Positions 15,803 through 24,930 of a stretch of 64,000 bases of DNA are shown here, piece by piece. This DNA is from Streptomyces genisteinicus (GTDB lineage: Bacteria > Actinomycetota > Actinomycetes > Streptomycetales > Streptomycetaceae). The position numbers and the translations under genes are program-made. The notes beneath the pieces are model-generated. The model did no database searches. It was not told the DNA's origin and saw only the letters and a list, made by a program, of their open reading frames with translations. Position 1 is the first letter of the stretch, and every line of letters starts with the position of its first letter. Location: assembly GCF_014489615.1 (NCBI RefSeq), contig NZ_CP060825.1, positions 434,001 to 498,000 on the forward strand, read 5' to 3'.

Positions 15803-17232
15803 GGCTGGTCGCCACCACGGCCGGCACGGTGCGCGGGGCCGACGAGGACGGTGTCGCCGTCTTCCGCGGCATCCCGTACGCCGCCGCCCCGGTGGGGCCG
15901 CTGCGGTTCGCCCCGCCGGCCCCCGTCCCGCCGTGGGACGGGGTGCGGGAGGCCGTCGCCTTCGGCCCCACCGCCCCCAAGAACCCCTACGCTCCTCCGC
16001 TGGACGCCCTGCTGCCCGATCCCGACGTGCCCGGGGACGCCTGCCTCAACCTGAACGTCTGGACCGGCGCGCCCCCCGGAGCGGGCCGGCCGGTGATGGT
16101 GTGGCTCCACGGCGGCGCCCTGCGCAACGGGTCGTCGGCGGTGCCGCTCTACGACGGCCGGGCCTTCGCCCGCGACGGCGTCGTCCTCGTCTCGCTCAAC
16201 TACCGCCTCGGGATCGAGGGTTTCGGCGTCTTCCCCGACGCGCCCGCCAACCTCGGGCTCCGCGACCAGCTCGCCGCCCTCGGCTGGGTGCGCGACAACA
16301 TCCGCGGCTTCGGCGGCGACCCCGGGAACGTCACCGTCTTCGGCGAATCGGCGGGCGCCGTCTGCCTCGGGGCCCTGCTGGCGAGCCCCCGTTCCCGGGG
16401 TCTGCTGCGGCGGGCCGTGCTCCAGAGCGGCGCCCCCGCGGCGGCGGCGCCCGGGAAGGCCGCGCGGACCACGGCCGCGATGGCCCGGCACCTCGGCGTG
16501 GAGCCCACGGCGGAGGCGTTCGCCCGGGTGGACCGCGCACGGCTGCTCGCCGCCCAGCGTGCCGCGACGGCGAAGGGCACTCCGCTGACCGGCGGCCGGG
16601 GCTTCCACATCGTGGTCGACGGCGACCTCGTGCCGGAGGACCCGGCCGCCGCACTCGCCGGGGGCGCGGCCGGCGACGTGGACGTGCTGATGGGCGGCAA
16701 CACGGAGGAGTACCGGCTGTGGTTCGTGCCCACCGGTCTCGCCGACCGCGTCGGCCGCACGGCTCTGCGGCTGGCGCTGCTGCGGCACGGAGCCCCGTGG
16801 CGCACCCCGCGCGTCTACCGTGCGGGCCGGCCCGGGGCCTCGCCCGGGGAGATCCTCGGCGCCGTCGCCACCGACGTCGTGCTGCGGGTGCCGCAGGGCC
16901 GCCTGGCGGACGCGCGGACACAGGGGCGGGGACGCACCTTCCTCTACGAGTTCGGCTGGCGGTCCCCGGTGCAGGGGCTCGGCGCCTGCCACGCGCTGGA
17001 GATCGGCTTCGTCTTCGACACCCTCGGCACTGAGGACAGCCGTCTGCTGGCCGGCGACGCGGCACCCCGCTCCCTCGCGCGGGCGATGCACCGCGCCTGG
17101 ATCGACTTCGCGACGCACGGCGACCCGGGCTGGCCGCGGTGGGACGCGGGCCGCCCCGTCATGACCTTCGGCGCCGAGGGGGCTCACGTCGTGCACGCGC
17201 CCCGGGAGGCGGAACGCCGCCTCTGGTCCTAG
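15799..17232 (+). CDS. Type-B carboxylesterase
   Basis: A 477-residue alpha/beta hydrolase of the carboxylesterase/cholinesterase type. FRGIPYAAAPVGPLRFAPP is the family N-terminal signature; the nucleophile is Ser184 in FGESAGAV; the acid is probably Glu in GGNTEEYRLW; and the His is in GACHALEIGFVF. It hydrolyses carboxylic esters. No signal peptide, so cytoplasmic. It starts in the ATGA overlap with the acyl-CoA ligase gene. A GDSL hydrolase gene follows about 95 bp downstream. Confidence 0.9.
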   Translation: MRLVATTAGTVRGADEDGVAVFRGIPYAAAPVGPLRFAPPAPVPPWDGVREAVAFGPTAPKNPYAPPLDALLPDPDVPGDACLNLNVWTGAPPGAGRPVMVWLHGGALRNGSSAVPLYDGRAFARDGVVLVSLNYRLGIEGFGVFPDAPANLGLRDQLAALGWVRDNIRGFGGDPGNVTVFGESAGAVCLGALLASPRSRGLLRRAVLQSGAPAAAAPGKAARTTAAMARHLGVEPTAEAFARVDRARLLAAQRAATAKGTPLTGGRGFHIVVDGDLVPEDPAAALAGGAAGDVDVLMGGNTEEYRLWFVPTGLADRVGRTALRLALLRHGAPWRTPRVYRAGRPGASPGEILGAVATDVVLRVPQGRLADARTQGRGRTFLYEFGWRSPVQGLGACHALEIGFVFDTLGTEDSRLLAGDAAPRSLARAMHRAWIDFATHGDPGWPRWDAGRPVMTFGAEGAHVVHAPREAERRLWS

Positions 17233-17326
17233 CGCGCCGGAGCCGCACACGGCACGGACCGCACCACCCGCACCCGCACACGCACCCGCACGACCCACCC
17301 GTACGCAGCCACGGAAAGGCCCCTCC

Positions 17327-18205
17327 ATGAAGGCACGCCTGCTCGCCCTGCCTGCCCTGCTCGCCCTCTGCGCCGCGGCGTTCGCCGCACCGGGCGCCGC
17401 GGCCGCCCCGGCCGCGGCGGACCGGTCCCCCCTCCGGTACGTCGCCCTCGGGGACTCGTTCGCCGCGGCACCGCTGGTCCGGCCCGCGGACCCGTCGAAC
17501 CCGGCGTGCGTCCGCTCTCTGTCGGGCTATCCCCGGGTCGCGGCCGCGCTCCTCGGCGCCGACCTGACCGATGTCAGCTGCTCCGGCGCCACCGCCGACC
17601 ACCTGAGCGGCCGGCAGCACCCGCGGACCGCCCCGCAGTACGAGGCGCTCTCCGCCGAGACGGACGTCGTCAGCATCACCCTCGGCGGCAACGACACGGC
17701 CCTGTTCAACCTCGCCACCGGCTGTGTGAACCTGCTGCCCGAGCCGCTCGGCCGGAGCTGCGCGGCGACGCACACGCCCGGGGGCGAGGACGTCTACGCG
17801 GCGGCCGTCGACGCATGGGCCCCGGAGTTCGACGCCGTGCTCGACACCGTCGCCCGGCGCGCGCCCCGTGCGCAGGTGTTCGTCCTCGGCTACGGCGCCT
17901 ACTTCCGGCCGGGCGGGTGCTTCCCCGCCCAGCCCTTCTGGGCCCGTGACGCCGACTACGTCCAGCGCACGGTGGACCGCCTGGGCGGGGTGCTCCGCGC
18001 GTCCGCCGAACGCCACGGCGCCACCTTCGTGGACACCGCGTCCCCCGGCGCCGGCCACGACTCCTGCGCCGCCCCCGCGGACCGGTGGATCGAAGGAGCG
18101 GTGTCGACGCGTGACGCGTTCCCGCTCCACCCGAACGCCGCGGGCTCCCGCGCGTACGGCACGGCCCTCGCCGCCGCGGTCCGGGCCTCCGGCGCCGTCA
18201 GCTGA
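17327..18205 (+). CDS. Secreted SGNH/GDSL hydrolase
   Basis: A 292-residue exported lipase/esterase of the SGNH family. A signal peptide covers about residues 1-28 (KAR, hydrophobic stretch, AAAAP). The block I serine is Ser44 in YVALGDSF, block III is LGGNDTA, and the catalytic Asp-x-x-His lies in DAFPLHPNAAG. Six or more cysteines suggest disulfide bonds, as in the Streptomyces rimosus and S. coelicolor lipases. Preceded by a CACCCG-rich tract and GGAAAGG. It may act outside the cell on esters whose acids feed the ligase upstream. Confidence 0.9.
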   Translation: MKARLLALPALLALCAAAFAAPGAAAAPAAADRSPLRYVALGDSFAAAPLVRPADPSNPACVRSLSGYPRVAAALLGADLTDVSCSGATADHLSGRQHPRTAPQYEALSAETDVVSITLGGNDTALFNLATGCVNLLPEPLGRSCAATHTPGGEDVYAAAVDAWAPEFDAVLDTVARRAPRAQVFVLGYGAYFRPGGCFPAQPFWARDADYVQRTVDRLGGVLRASAERHGATFVDTASPGAGHDSCAAPADRWIEGAVSTRDAFPLHPNAAGSRAYGTALAAAVRASGAVS

Positions 18206-18209
18206 CCGG

Positions 18210-18259
18210 ACCGGCCGGCGGCGGAGCCGTCCGCCGGGACGGTTCCACCGCCGGCCGGT
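18210..18259. terminator. Hairpin terminator after the GDSL hydrolase
   Basis: A perfect 12-bp outer stem (18210-18221 with 18248-18259) encloses a second stem (GGA-CCGTCC with GGACGG-TTCC). It begins a few bases after the stop codon. Confidence 0.65.
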
Positions 18260-18449
18260 GTTCCCGGCGCGGCCGGCGGCCGGGACTCCGGCGGGCCGCT
18301 CGCGGGCGCGGGGCGCGCGACGCGCCCGCTGGTCCGTACGGCGGCACGACCCCGGCACACCGCACCGGACCGCGCTTACGATCGGCGCACCTGCGACCAA
18401 GACCGGCCGGGCACCGCGACCAGGCCCCCGGCCGGGGTGAGGGAACCGC

Positions 18450-20162
18450 ATGATGCTGCCCCAGTCCCCGGACGTCGCCTCGCTCAAGGCGCTCATCCGG
18501 CGCGAGATCGAGACCCTCCGCGCCGATGTGGGCGAGGGAGCGGCCGCGGCCCCGCCGCGGGCCGACCGGGCGGTCGCCGCGGACACCGTGCCCGCATGCG
18601 CCTGCGGACTGGGGACCGGTCCCTCCCACAGCTGCAGCGACACCGGCGAAGGCCACGACCCGTGGGCCTGTCTCTGCGCCACCCTGCCGGCCGTCCCGGT
18701 CTCCGCGGCGCTGCTCTCCCCGGTGCGCGACGCGAACGGACGGATCACCGACTTCCTCGTCCGGGCCGGCAACCACGTGCGCTCCGTCGATTGGCTCCCC
18801 TCCCCCGACCAGCAGACCGGCAGCCTCTTCACGGAGGCCAGACCAGGTGTCGCGTCCTGCGGCCTGATCGACGCCCTGCGCGAGGTGGTCGAGACGGGGC
18901 GTGCGCTGACCGGCCGGGTCGTCGACCACACCGAGGAGCGCGAGGGCACGCTGCGCCGGGTGCAGCTGGTGCACTACGCGGCCTCCTGCGACGGGCAGGT
19001 CCTGACGACCTGGCACGCCGTGCGCAACCAGGCCGAGATGCTCACCATCGACGCCCAGCACCTGGCGTCGATGGGGTGGGGGCGCTGGGACCTGCTCTCG
19101 GGAGGCGTGACGTGGTCCGAGGGGATGCAGCGCATCTTCCGCAGCGATCCCGCGCTTCCGTGGACGCTGCTGGAGCTGTGCGACGCGCTCGTGCCCGCCG
19201 ACGCCGGTCCGTTCGGCGAGTTCCTCTCGTCGGTGCTGGCGGGCGAGGAGCCCGCCTGGACGCGGGTGCGGTTCATGGTGCTCGGCGAGGAACGCACCGT
19301 CGACCTGCTCGGCCGGCCGGTCACCGACACCGACGGACGGTCCTGGGCGGTCCAGATCGTGGCGCACGACCTCACCCCGCAGATGCGCAGCCGCCGCAGG
19401 GTGCTCGCGAAGCAGGACGAGGCGGACCGGCTGCGGCGGCAGGCGGCGGCCGAACGGCACGTGGCCGCCACGCTGCGGGAGGCTCTGCTGCCGTCCTACT
19501 CCGAGGGGCTCGCCGATCTGGGGCTGACGGCGGCGGCCGCCTACCTGCCCGCCGAGCAGGACGCGGCGGTCGGCGGCGACTGGTTCAAGTGCCGGCCGCT
19601 GGCGGACGGCCAGGCGCTGATCGCCATCGGCGACGCCAGCGGCCACGGGCTGGAGGCCGTGGCCAGGATGGCCCAGCAGCGGTACGCGGTGGCCGGCCTG
19701 GCGCAGACCGGGGCGGACGCCGGCACGGTCACGACCTGGCTCAACGAACTGGTGGCGGGCGACTGGGCGGTCGACACCGCGACGGTCGCGATCTGCTTCT
19801 ACGGGCCGGACCGGGTGCTGCGCTGGGCGAGCGCCGGGCACCCCGCTCCCCTGCTGCTGCGCGGCGAGCGCGCGTTCGATCTGCCCACCGGGCACCGGGG
19901 GCCGCTGCTGGGGGCGCTGCCCGGGCACCCGTACGAGACCGCCGAGTTCCCCGTGCTGCCGGGTGACGTGCTGCTGCTGTACACGGACGGCGTGGTGGAG
20001 CGGCGGGGACAGGACATCGAGGTGGGCCTCGACCAGCTGACGGACTCGCTGGCGGACTGCCGGGGCATGACCCCGCGGCAGGTGGTCGACCGGCTGGCCG
20101 AGGAGTACGTGCGCTCCGCCCACGACGACGACGCCTGCCTGCTGGCCGTGCGCTTCGAGTGA
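18450..20162 (+). CDS. PAS-containing PP2C (SpoIIE-type) serine/threonine phosphatase
   Basis: A 570-residue regulator. After an N-terminal segment with a Cys-rich patch (ACACGLG ... WACLCAT, about residues 50-75) there are two PAS-like regions (about 80-180 and 195-300, the second with WGRWDLLSGGVTWSEGMQRIF), a coiled linker, and a SpoIIE phosphatase domain from about 340 (VGGDWFKC, GDASGHGLEA, YTDGVVE, DDDACLLAVRFE), which holds the metal-binding aspartates. Such enzymes dephosphorylate anti-anti-sigma factors in partner-switching stress pathways. The Cys patch is unusual and might bind metal or sense redox state. Confidence 0.88.
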   Translation: MMLPQSPDVASLKALIRREIETLRADVGEGAAAAPPRADRAVAADTVPACACGLGTGPSHSCSDTGEGHDPWACLCATLPAVPVSAALLSPVRDANGRITDFLVRAGNHVRSVDWLPSPDQQTGSLFTEARPGVASCGLIDALREVVETGRALTGRVVDHTEEREGTLRRVQLVHYAASCDGQVLTTWHAVRNQAEMLTIDAQHLASMGWGRWDLLSGGVTWSEGMQRIFRSDPALPWTLLELCDALVPADAGPFGEFLSSVLAGEEPAWTRVRFMVLGEERTVDLLGRPVTDTDGRSWAVQIVAHDLTPQMRSRRRVLAKQDEADRLRRQAAAERHVAATLREALLPSYSEGLADLGLTAAAAYLPAEQDAAVGGDWFKCRPLADGQALIAIGDASGHGLEAVARMAQQRYAVAGLAQTGADAGTVTTWLNELVAGDWAVDTATVAICFYGPDRVLRWASAGHPAPLLLRGERAFDLPTGHRGPLLGALPGHPYETAEFPVLPGDVLLLYTDGVVERRGQDIEVGLDQLTDSLADCRGMTPRQVVDRLAEEYVRSAHDDDACLLAVRFE

Positions 20163-20194
20163 CCGGTCCCGGGCGCCCGGACATCCGGGACCGG
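20163..20194. terminator. Bidirectional hairpin terminator
   Basis: CCGGTCCCGG (20163-20172) pairs perfectly with CCGGGACCGG (20185-20194), directly after the stop of the phosphatase and before the 3' end of the opposing MASE1 gene. Confidence 0.65.
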
Positions 20195-20247
20195 CGCCTT
20201 GTCGCTGAACGGGCCGGACCGTACCGGAACGGGCCTCGCGCGGCGCG

Positions 20248-21273
20248 TCAGCCGGGGCCGCCGTCCCCACGGCCCTGCGTGCGCGGTCCGCCGGGCAGCG
20301 GCCAGAGATGGGCCGTCTCCCCGGGGGCCAGCTGGTCGACGACGTCGGCCAGGGCGACGCAGGCCTCCTCGATCCTGCGGCGCACCGCCAGTTGTTCCGT
20401 CACGAGGGCGCCCAGCAGCAGGCCGGTGAGGGCCGCGGCACCGTTGAGGGCCTGGAGCAGGGCCATGGCCTCCAGCATCGAGCGGCCCTCGAACGGCCCC
20501 TGGCCCGACGTTGCGGCCGTCACCGCGAACACCGAGACCAGCAGGGTGCACGGAGCCGAGCCCGCGAGCTGGTAGCGCAGCGCCGCCCAGATCAGGACCG
20601 GGAACACCAGGAAGAGCAGGGCCGACTCGGTGCGGGTGGCGAACCACGCGACGCCGACGGTCACGACGGCGAGGGCCACCGCCTCGGTCCACCAGAAGTC
20701 CCGCCCCGCCACCGGACGTCCCGCACTGCGCAGCACCAGCAGCAGCGGCGTGACCACGAGGACACCCATGGCGTCGCCGGCCCACCACGCGGCCCAGATG
20801 GGCCAGAAGTCCTGGCCGGCCAGCGCACCGTTGGCGAGGAGGGTGCCCGCCCCGGCGGTCGCGCTGATCAGCATGCCGCCGAGCGCACCGAGGAAGACGA
20901 GGAGGACGCCGTCCCTGAGCCGGTCCAGGGCCGGACGGAAGTTGACGGCCCGGAGCATCAGGTACGCCGTCACGGGTGCGAGGGTGTTGCCCGCCAGGAT
21001 GCCCAGGGAGTCGGTGCTCACCGTGTTGATCGTCGCGATGGTGGCCACCGCCCCGATCAGGATGCCCGGCCACGCGGACAGGCCGAGCCACAGCAGCGCG
21101 GTCAGCGCGATGCCGGTGGGCGGCCACAGGGGGGTGACGATCGCGCCGTCGACGACCACCCGCTCGGTGAAACCGATCCGGCCCCCCAGCCAGTAGGCAC
21201 CGGCGACGACGAGGATGCGCAGCGCGGCTGCGGCCGGACGTCTCAGTTGCTCGCTGGCGATCACGCATGTCAT
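20248..21273 (-). CDS. MASE1-domain integral membrane sensor without output domain
   Basis: A 341-residue membrane protein with about eight to ten transmembrane helices and the MASE1 features ILVVAGAYWLGGRIGFT, TPLWPPTGIALTALLWLG and FWPIWAAWWAGDAMGVLVVTPLLL. MASE1 modules normally carry a histidine kinase, GGDEF or phosphatase domain, but here the protein ends about 60 residues after the last helix. It lies between two soluble SpoIIE phosphatases and, with the minus-strand one, may form a split sensor/output pair. The start is ATG 21273; a GTG three bases earlier is also possible. Confidence 0.85.
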   Translation of the reverse strand: MTCVIASEQLRRPAAAALRILVVAGAYWLGGRIGFTERVVVDGAIVTPLWPPTGIALTALLWLGLSAWPGILIGAVATIATINTVSTDSLGILAGNTLAPVTAYLMLRAVNFRPALDRLRDGVLLVFLGALGGMLISATAGAGTLLANGALAGQDFWPIWAAWWAGDAMGVLVVTPLLLVLRSAGRPVAGRDFWWTEAVALAVVTVGVAWFATRTESALLFLVFPVLIWAALRYQLAGSAPCTLLVSVFAVTAATSGQGPFEGRSMLEAMALLQALNGAAALTGLLLGALVTEQLAVRRRIEEACVALADVVDQLAPGETAHLWPLPGGPRTQGRGDGGPG

Positions 21274-21349
21274 CACACAACGCGGTCGGCCCGTCGTCGG
21301 CGTGACACGCGCTGCGGCTCCGATCCCGGGGCCGTCCGGACCCCGGCCC

Positions 21350-22186
21350 TCACCCCGGGGCGGCTCGGCCGTCCGCTCCCATGAGCACCAGGACGGCGGC
21401 GTCGTCGGTGTGCTCGGTGAGCGCGGCGACGCCCATCACGGCGGCCGCCAGCTCGCCCGCCGACGCGCCCTGCCCGACCGCGGAACCGACGAGGCCGGAG
21501 ACCGCTTCGAGACCGGCCTCGATGGGGTACGCGGGCCCCTCGACGACCCCGTCGGTGACCAGGACCAGGGCGGCTCCGCGGCTGAGGCGGCGCCGGACGA
21601 CCGGGTAGCTCTCGCCGGGCACGATCCCCAGCGGGACCCCGGTCTCGTCCTCGACGAGACCACAGCCGCCGGGCGAGGCCCAGACGGCCGGCACATGGCC
21701 GGCCCGCGCGCTCTCCACCACGGCGGTCGCCGGGTCGAACCTCAGGAAACTGCAGGTGGCGAAGAGTCCCTGGTCCACCGAGAGCAGCAGGTCGTTGGCA
21801 CGGCGCAGGATCTCGCCGGGGTCCGTGGTGGCGGTCGCGACGGCACGCAGTCCGATGCGGATCTGGCCCATGACGGCGGCGGCCTCCACGTCGTGGCCCT
21901 GCACGTCGCCTATGGAGAGGCCGAGCGAGCCGTCGGGGAGGAGGAAGCCGTCGTACCAGTCGCCGCCGATGTCGAGTCCGTTGCGCGCCGGGGCGTACCG
22001 GGCGGCCACCTGGAGGCCCGGGACGGCGGGCAGGCGGGTGGGGAGCATGGACCGCTGGAGCGCCTCGGCCAGCTCGACGCGGGCCTTCTGGCTCTCGGCG
22101 GTCTTGCGCGCCCGTTCCGTCAGCCGGCCGAGGGCGGTGAGCAGGTCGTCGGCGGAGGCCGACCGGGGATGACGTCGCCAGGTCAT
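21350..22186 (-). CDS. PP2C (SpoIIE-type) phosphatase, short form
   Basis: A 278-residue soluble protein. An N-terminal helical region (LTERARKTAESQKARVELAEALQRSMLP) leads into the SpoIIE domain: GLDIGGDWYDGF, IGDVQGHDVEAA, AGHVPAVW, VLVTDGVVEGPAY and DDAAVLVLMG, with the conserved Asp residues. It starts at ATG 22186 after GGAGGGG. It reads toward the MASE1 gene, 76 bp downstream on the same strand, so the two are probably one operon in which the membrane protein supplies the signal. Confidence 0.9.
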   Translation of the reverse strand: MTWRRHPRSASADDLLTALGRLTERARKTAESQKARVELAEALQRSMLPTRLPAVPGLQVAARYAPARNGLDIGGDWYDGFLLPDGSLGLSIGDVQGHDVEAAAVMGQIRIGLRAVATATTDPGEILRRANDLLLSVDQGLFATCSFLRFDPATAVVESARAGHVPAVWASPGGCGLVEDETGVPLGIVPGESYPVVRRRLSRGAALVLVTDGVVEGPAYPIEAGLEAVSGLVGSAVGQGASAGELAAAVMGVAALTEHTDDAAVLVLMGADGRAAPG

Positions 22187-22705
22187 GAGCCCCTCCGCGC
22201 CACCTTGTCCTCCTCCCGGCCCCGGCCCCGCTCCGCGGACGCGGGCCGGCCGGCAGGCTCACACGGCCCGCACCCAGTCTATTTCCGCCCGGTTCGTCCC
22301 GCCGGGCGGAGGGATGGCGGCCCGTCCGGGGCCGGAGATTCACGGCCTGCCGCCGGCCGTCCGGGCGCGGGGGCGGGGGCGCGAGGCGCGCGGGACCGAT
22401 GCAGGCATACGCAGGGACGGGCACGGTGCGCCGACCCGGTGCGGGAGCGCCGCACCGGAGAGGTGACTGCGAACGGCGGCCCCCAGGGGTGCACACCCCC
22501 TCGCCCCCTCGCCCCCGCAGCCGGCTGCACGGCTCGCGCCTTCCCGGGCCGGGAAGTCCCGTGAAGGCCGTGCGACCGCCCGGTGCGCGTCCGCCACCGT
22601 CGCACGCGAAGGGCACCCGCGCGCCGGGCGGAGTGAGTACCCCGACCGGCCGGGGTGAGTATTCCGGCCGATTTCCGCTCCCCGCCGGGCTGGTCGGATG
22701 GGGGC
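22187..22705. repeat. Gene-free region ending in a 22-bp tandem direct repeat
   Basis: No gene seen in about 520 bp. At its end two 22-bp units lie head to tail (22631-22652 and 22653-22674), each starting with G-A/G-GTGAGTA and containing CCG-R-CCG. Identical elements two helical turns apart are a common arrangement for response-regulator or sigma-factor sites. They lie 32-75 bp before ATG 22706, supporting that small gene. Confidence 0.5.
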
Positions 22706-23101
22706 ATGACCTCCGAAGCCCTCCGGCCCACCCGACTGCGGCGGATGACCGCCACCGGCACGGTGCTCGCCGGTGTCCTGCTGCCGCTCGCCGCGGGCGT
22801 CCTGCTCGCCCGCAGCGTCGGCGCGGACCCGCTGGCGCCGGTGAACACGCTGATCACCTCGGGTGCCCAGCGGGCCGCCGCCCGGCAGCCGCAGCTGCGC
22901 GGACACCGCCGGCGCGCACTGCTCGGCGGGGCCCCGGGGATGCGGGAGGCGGCGGAGCGGATCCGTCCCGCCGCATCCCGCTGCGCGGGCGCCCTCGCCC
23001 GTGTCCGCCCCGGCGCCGCCGGGAGCGCCGGGCGTCTCGCCGTCGGACCGCGACCGGCCGGAGCGGGGCGCGGTCGCACCCGGACACGACAGGCGCAGTG
23101 A
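22706..23101 (+). CDS. Small hypothetical membrane protein
   Basis: A possible 131-residue protein. Residues about 14-36 (MTATGTVLAGVLLPLAAGVLLAR, split here only by reading) form one hydrophobic segment; the rest is Arg/Ala/Gly-rich and basic, without a recognisable domain. The reading frame could have drifted in the second half, where composition no longer looks coding. The 22-bp repeat upstream and a GGGGGC before the ATG are weak support. No family assigned; it may be shorter or not a gene. Confidence 0.35.
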   Translation: MTSEALRPTRLRRMTATGTVLAGVLLPLAAGVLLARSVGADPLAPVNTLITSGAQRAAARQPQLRGHRRRALLGGAPGMREAAERIRPAASRCAGALARVRPGAAGSAGRLAVGPRPAGAGRGRTRTRQAQ

Positions 23102-23434
23102 CCGCCGCGCGTGCCGATGGGAGACACAACCGGCGGGCTGACCGGCGCGCGGCGCGGCCGTCGGCGGACACCGGAAGCGGGGTGACCGCGGCCCCGGGGC
23201 GGACGGGTCACCCGTCCGGGTGACGGGACCTCGGGGCGGCCCGCGCGGGAGCGCGCGCACGGGCCGCGCCCCTCGGGGTGACGCGCCCGGCGCCCCGGCC
23301 CTGCGGGCCGCCCGTGCGCCGGCACACCGGGCGCGGACGGGACTCCGGGGGCGGCGCGATCCGTTCGGAGCCCTCCCACCAGCCGGAATACTGGTCGGTC
23401 CCGCAACACATCGCCGACCACGAGAGGCAGATGG
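23102..23434. promoter_or_regulatory. Control region of the FAD oxidoreductase with inverted repeats
   Basis: No gene seen. GTCACCCG-TC-CGGGTGAC (23207-23224) is an 18-bp inverted repeat, and GGGTGAC recurs near 23181 and 23276. Closer to the gene, ACCAG-N8-CTGGT (23378-23395) is a TetR-like operator shape around a possible -10 (AATACT), about 40 bp before the start codon. Confidence 0.45.
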
Positions 23435-24871
23435 ATGGACGACGCACTGGGAAGGGGCTCCTCCCGGCAGGGAGCGGGGCGACGGCACGCGGTGGTCGTC
23501 GGCGGAAGCCTCGCAGGGCTCCTGGCGGCACACGTGCTCGCCGAGCACGCGGACCGGGTGACCGTCGTGGAGCGCGACCGGATCGCCGACGAGCCCGGTA
23601 CCCGCCCGGGGGTTCCCCAGGGCCGGCACGTCCACGTGCTGCTGGAGGGCGGTCAGGTGGCGCTCGACGCACTGCTCCCGGGCTTCATGGCGGAGCTCGG
23701 CGCGGCGGGCGCGCCCCGGCTGGGGATGCCGTCCGACATGGTCCAGTGGCAGGGCGGGCGGTGGTTCCGGCGGACGGACGCGACCACGCACATCTACACC
23801 GGGTCCCGGGGTCAGGTGGAGCACCTGGTGCGCCGGCGGGTGCTGGCCAATCCGCTGATCACGGTGGTCGCGTCGACCGAGGCCGTGGGTCTCGCGGGTG
23901 ACGCGCGCCGGGTCCGCGGCGTCCTGGTCCGCGAACGCGGCGCCGGCGCGGACGCGGCCCCCCGCACGCTGGAGGCCGACCTGGTGGTGGACGCCTCCGG
24001 GCGCGGCACCCGCGCGGACCGCTGGCTGGCGGAGATCGGGGCGGAGCCGCCCCGGGAGGAGACCATCGACACGGGCCTCGCCTACGCCTCGCGGCTCTAC
24101 CGCAACAGGAGCGACCACCTCGGCTCGGAGGCGCTCGGGTACTACGTCTACCCGAGCGCGGACCAGGTCTACAGCGGTGGCGTCCTGCCGCTGGAGGACG
24201 GCCGCCACCTGGTGATCCTCGCGGGGCTGCGCGGCGACGAACCGCCCACCGACGAGGAGGGGTTCACGGCGTACGCGGCCCGCTTCCCGCACCCGTTCAT
24301 CCACGAGTGGATGAAGGAGGCAGTCCCGGAGTCGGCGCCGTTCGGCTTCCGCCGGACGTCCAACGTCCGCCGCCGCTACGACCGTCCGGGCCGCAGGCCG
24401 GCGGGCTTCCTCGCGACCGGCGACGCGCTGTGCACGTTCAACCCGATCTACGGGCAGGGCATGGCGGTCGCGGCGCTGAGCGCGGTGGCGCTGCGCGACG
24501 CGCTCGCCGACCCGCGCCGCACGCCGACCACGCGGCGGGTGCAGCATGCGCTGTTCGACGCGTCCCGCCAGGCGTGGGACATCTCGGCGGGCGCGGACCG
24601 CGCCATGCCCGGCGCGGTCGGCAGTGCCGTGGCCACCCGGGCGGTCGACCGGCCGGCGGGCTGGTACCTCGGGCGGGTCCAGCAGCGGTACCCGGGCGAC
24701 CCGGTGATCGGCCCGGCGTTCCGTTCGGTGCTGACCCTGACCGCTCCGGTGAGCGCGCTGTTCGCCCCGAAGGTGGTGCGCGCCGCACTGTTCGGTCCGG
24801 TGGCGGCGACCCCCTCCGGGCCGCCGCTGCGGCGCGAGACGGCCGCGGAGCGGACCGTCCCCGCCCGCTGA
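23435..24871 (+). CDS. FAD-dependent oxidoreductase (aromatic hydroxylase / geranylgeranyl reductase-like)
   Basis: A 478-residue flavoprotein. The FAD dinucleotide-binding motif is VVVGGSLAGLLAAHVLAE (about residues 20-37) ending with VTVVERD; the second motif LVVDASGRGTRADRWL is in the middle, and FLATGDALCTFNPIYGQGM is the third, ribityl-binding motif. It belongs to the broad group-A monooxygenase superfamily, in which enzymes hydroxylate or reduce aromatic or isoprenoid substrates; the exact reaction is unknown. It starts at ATG 23435 after CGAGAGG. An operator-like inverted repeat lies upstream. It stands alone between two intergenic regions. Confidence 0.85.
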   Translation: MDDALGRGSSRQGAGRRHAVVVGGSLAGLLAAHVLAEHADRVTVVERDRIADEPGTRPGVPQGRHVHVLLEGGQVALDALLPGFMAELGAAGAPRLGMPSDMVQWQGGRWFRRTDATTHIYTGSRGQVEHLVRRRVLANPLITVVASTEAVGLAGDARRVRGVLVRERGAGADAAPRTLEADLVVDASGRGTRADRWLAEIGAEPPREETIDTGLAYASRLYRNRSDHLGSEALGYYVYPSADQVYSGGVLPLEDGRHLVILAGLRGDEPPTDEEGFTAYAARFPHPFIHEWMKEAVPESAPFGFRRTSNVRRRYDRPGRRPAGFLATGDALCTFNPIYGQGMAVAALSAVALRDALADPRRTPTTRRVQHALFDASRQAWDISAGADRAMPGAVGSAVATRAVDRPAGWYLGRVQQRYPGDPVIGPAFRSVLTLTAPVSALFAPKVVRAALFGPVAATPSGPPLRRETAAERTVPAR

Positions 24872-24894
24872 GCGCCCTCCGGGCGGGGAGAGGT

Positions 24895-24930
24895 CCGTGC
24901 CCGTCGCCGCTCAGCGGGCGGCGGGCACGG
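24895..24930. terminator. Hairpin between convergent genes
   Basis: 16-17-base arms (24895-24910 and 24914-24930) pair with one mismatch and one bulge. The right arm lies within the last codons of the minus-strand DUF1524 gene, so it serves mainly the FAD gene. Confidence 0.5.

Noticed and set aside
23102..23434. Additional small gene upstream of the FAD oxidoreductase
   Set aside because: Only short frames without start/ribosome-binding-site support; the stretch is better explained as regulatory DNA.
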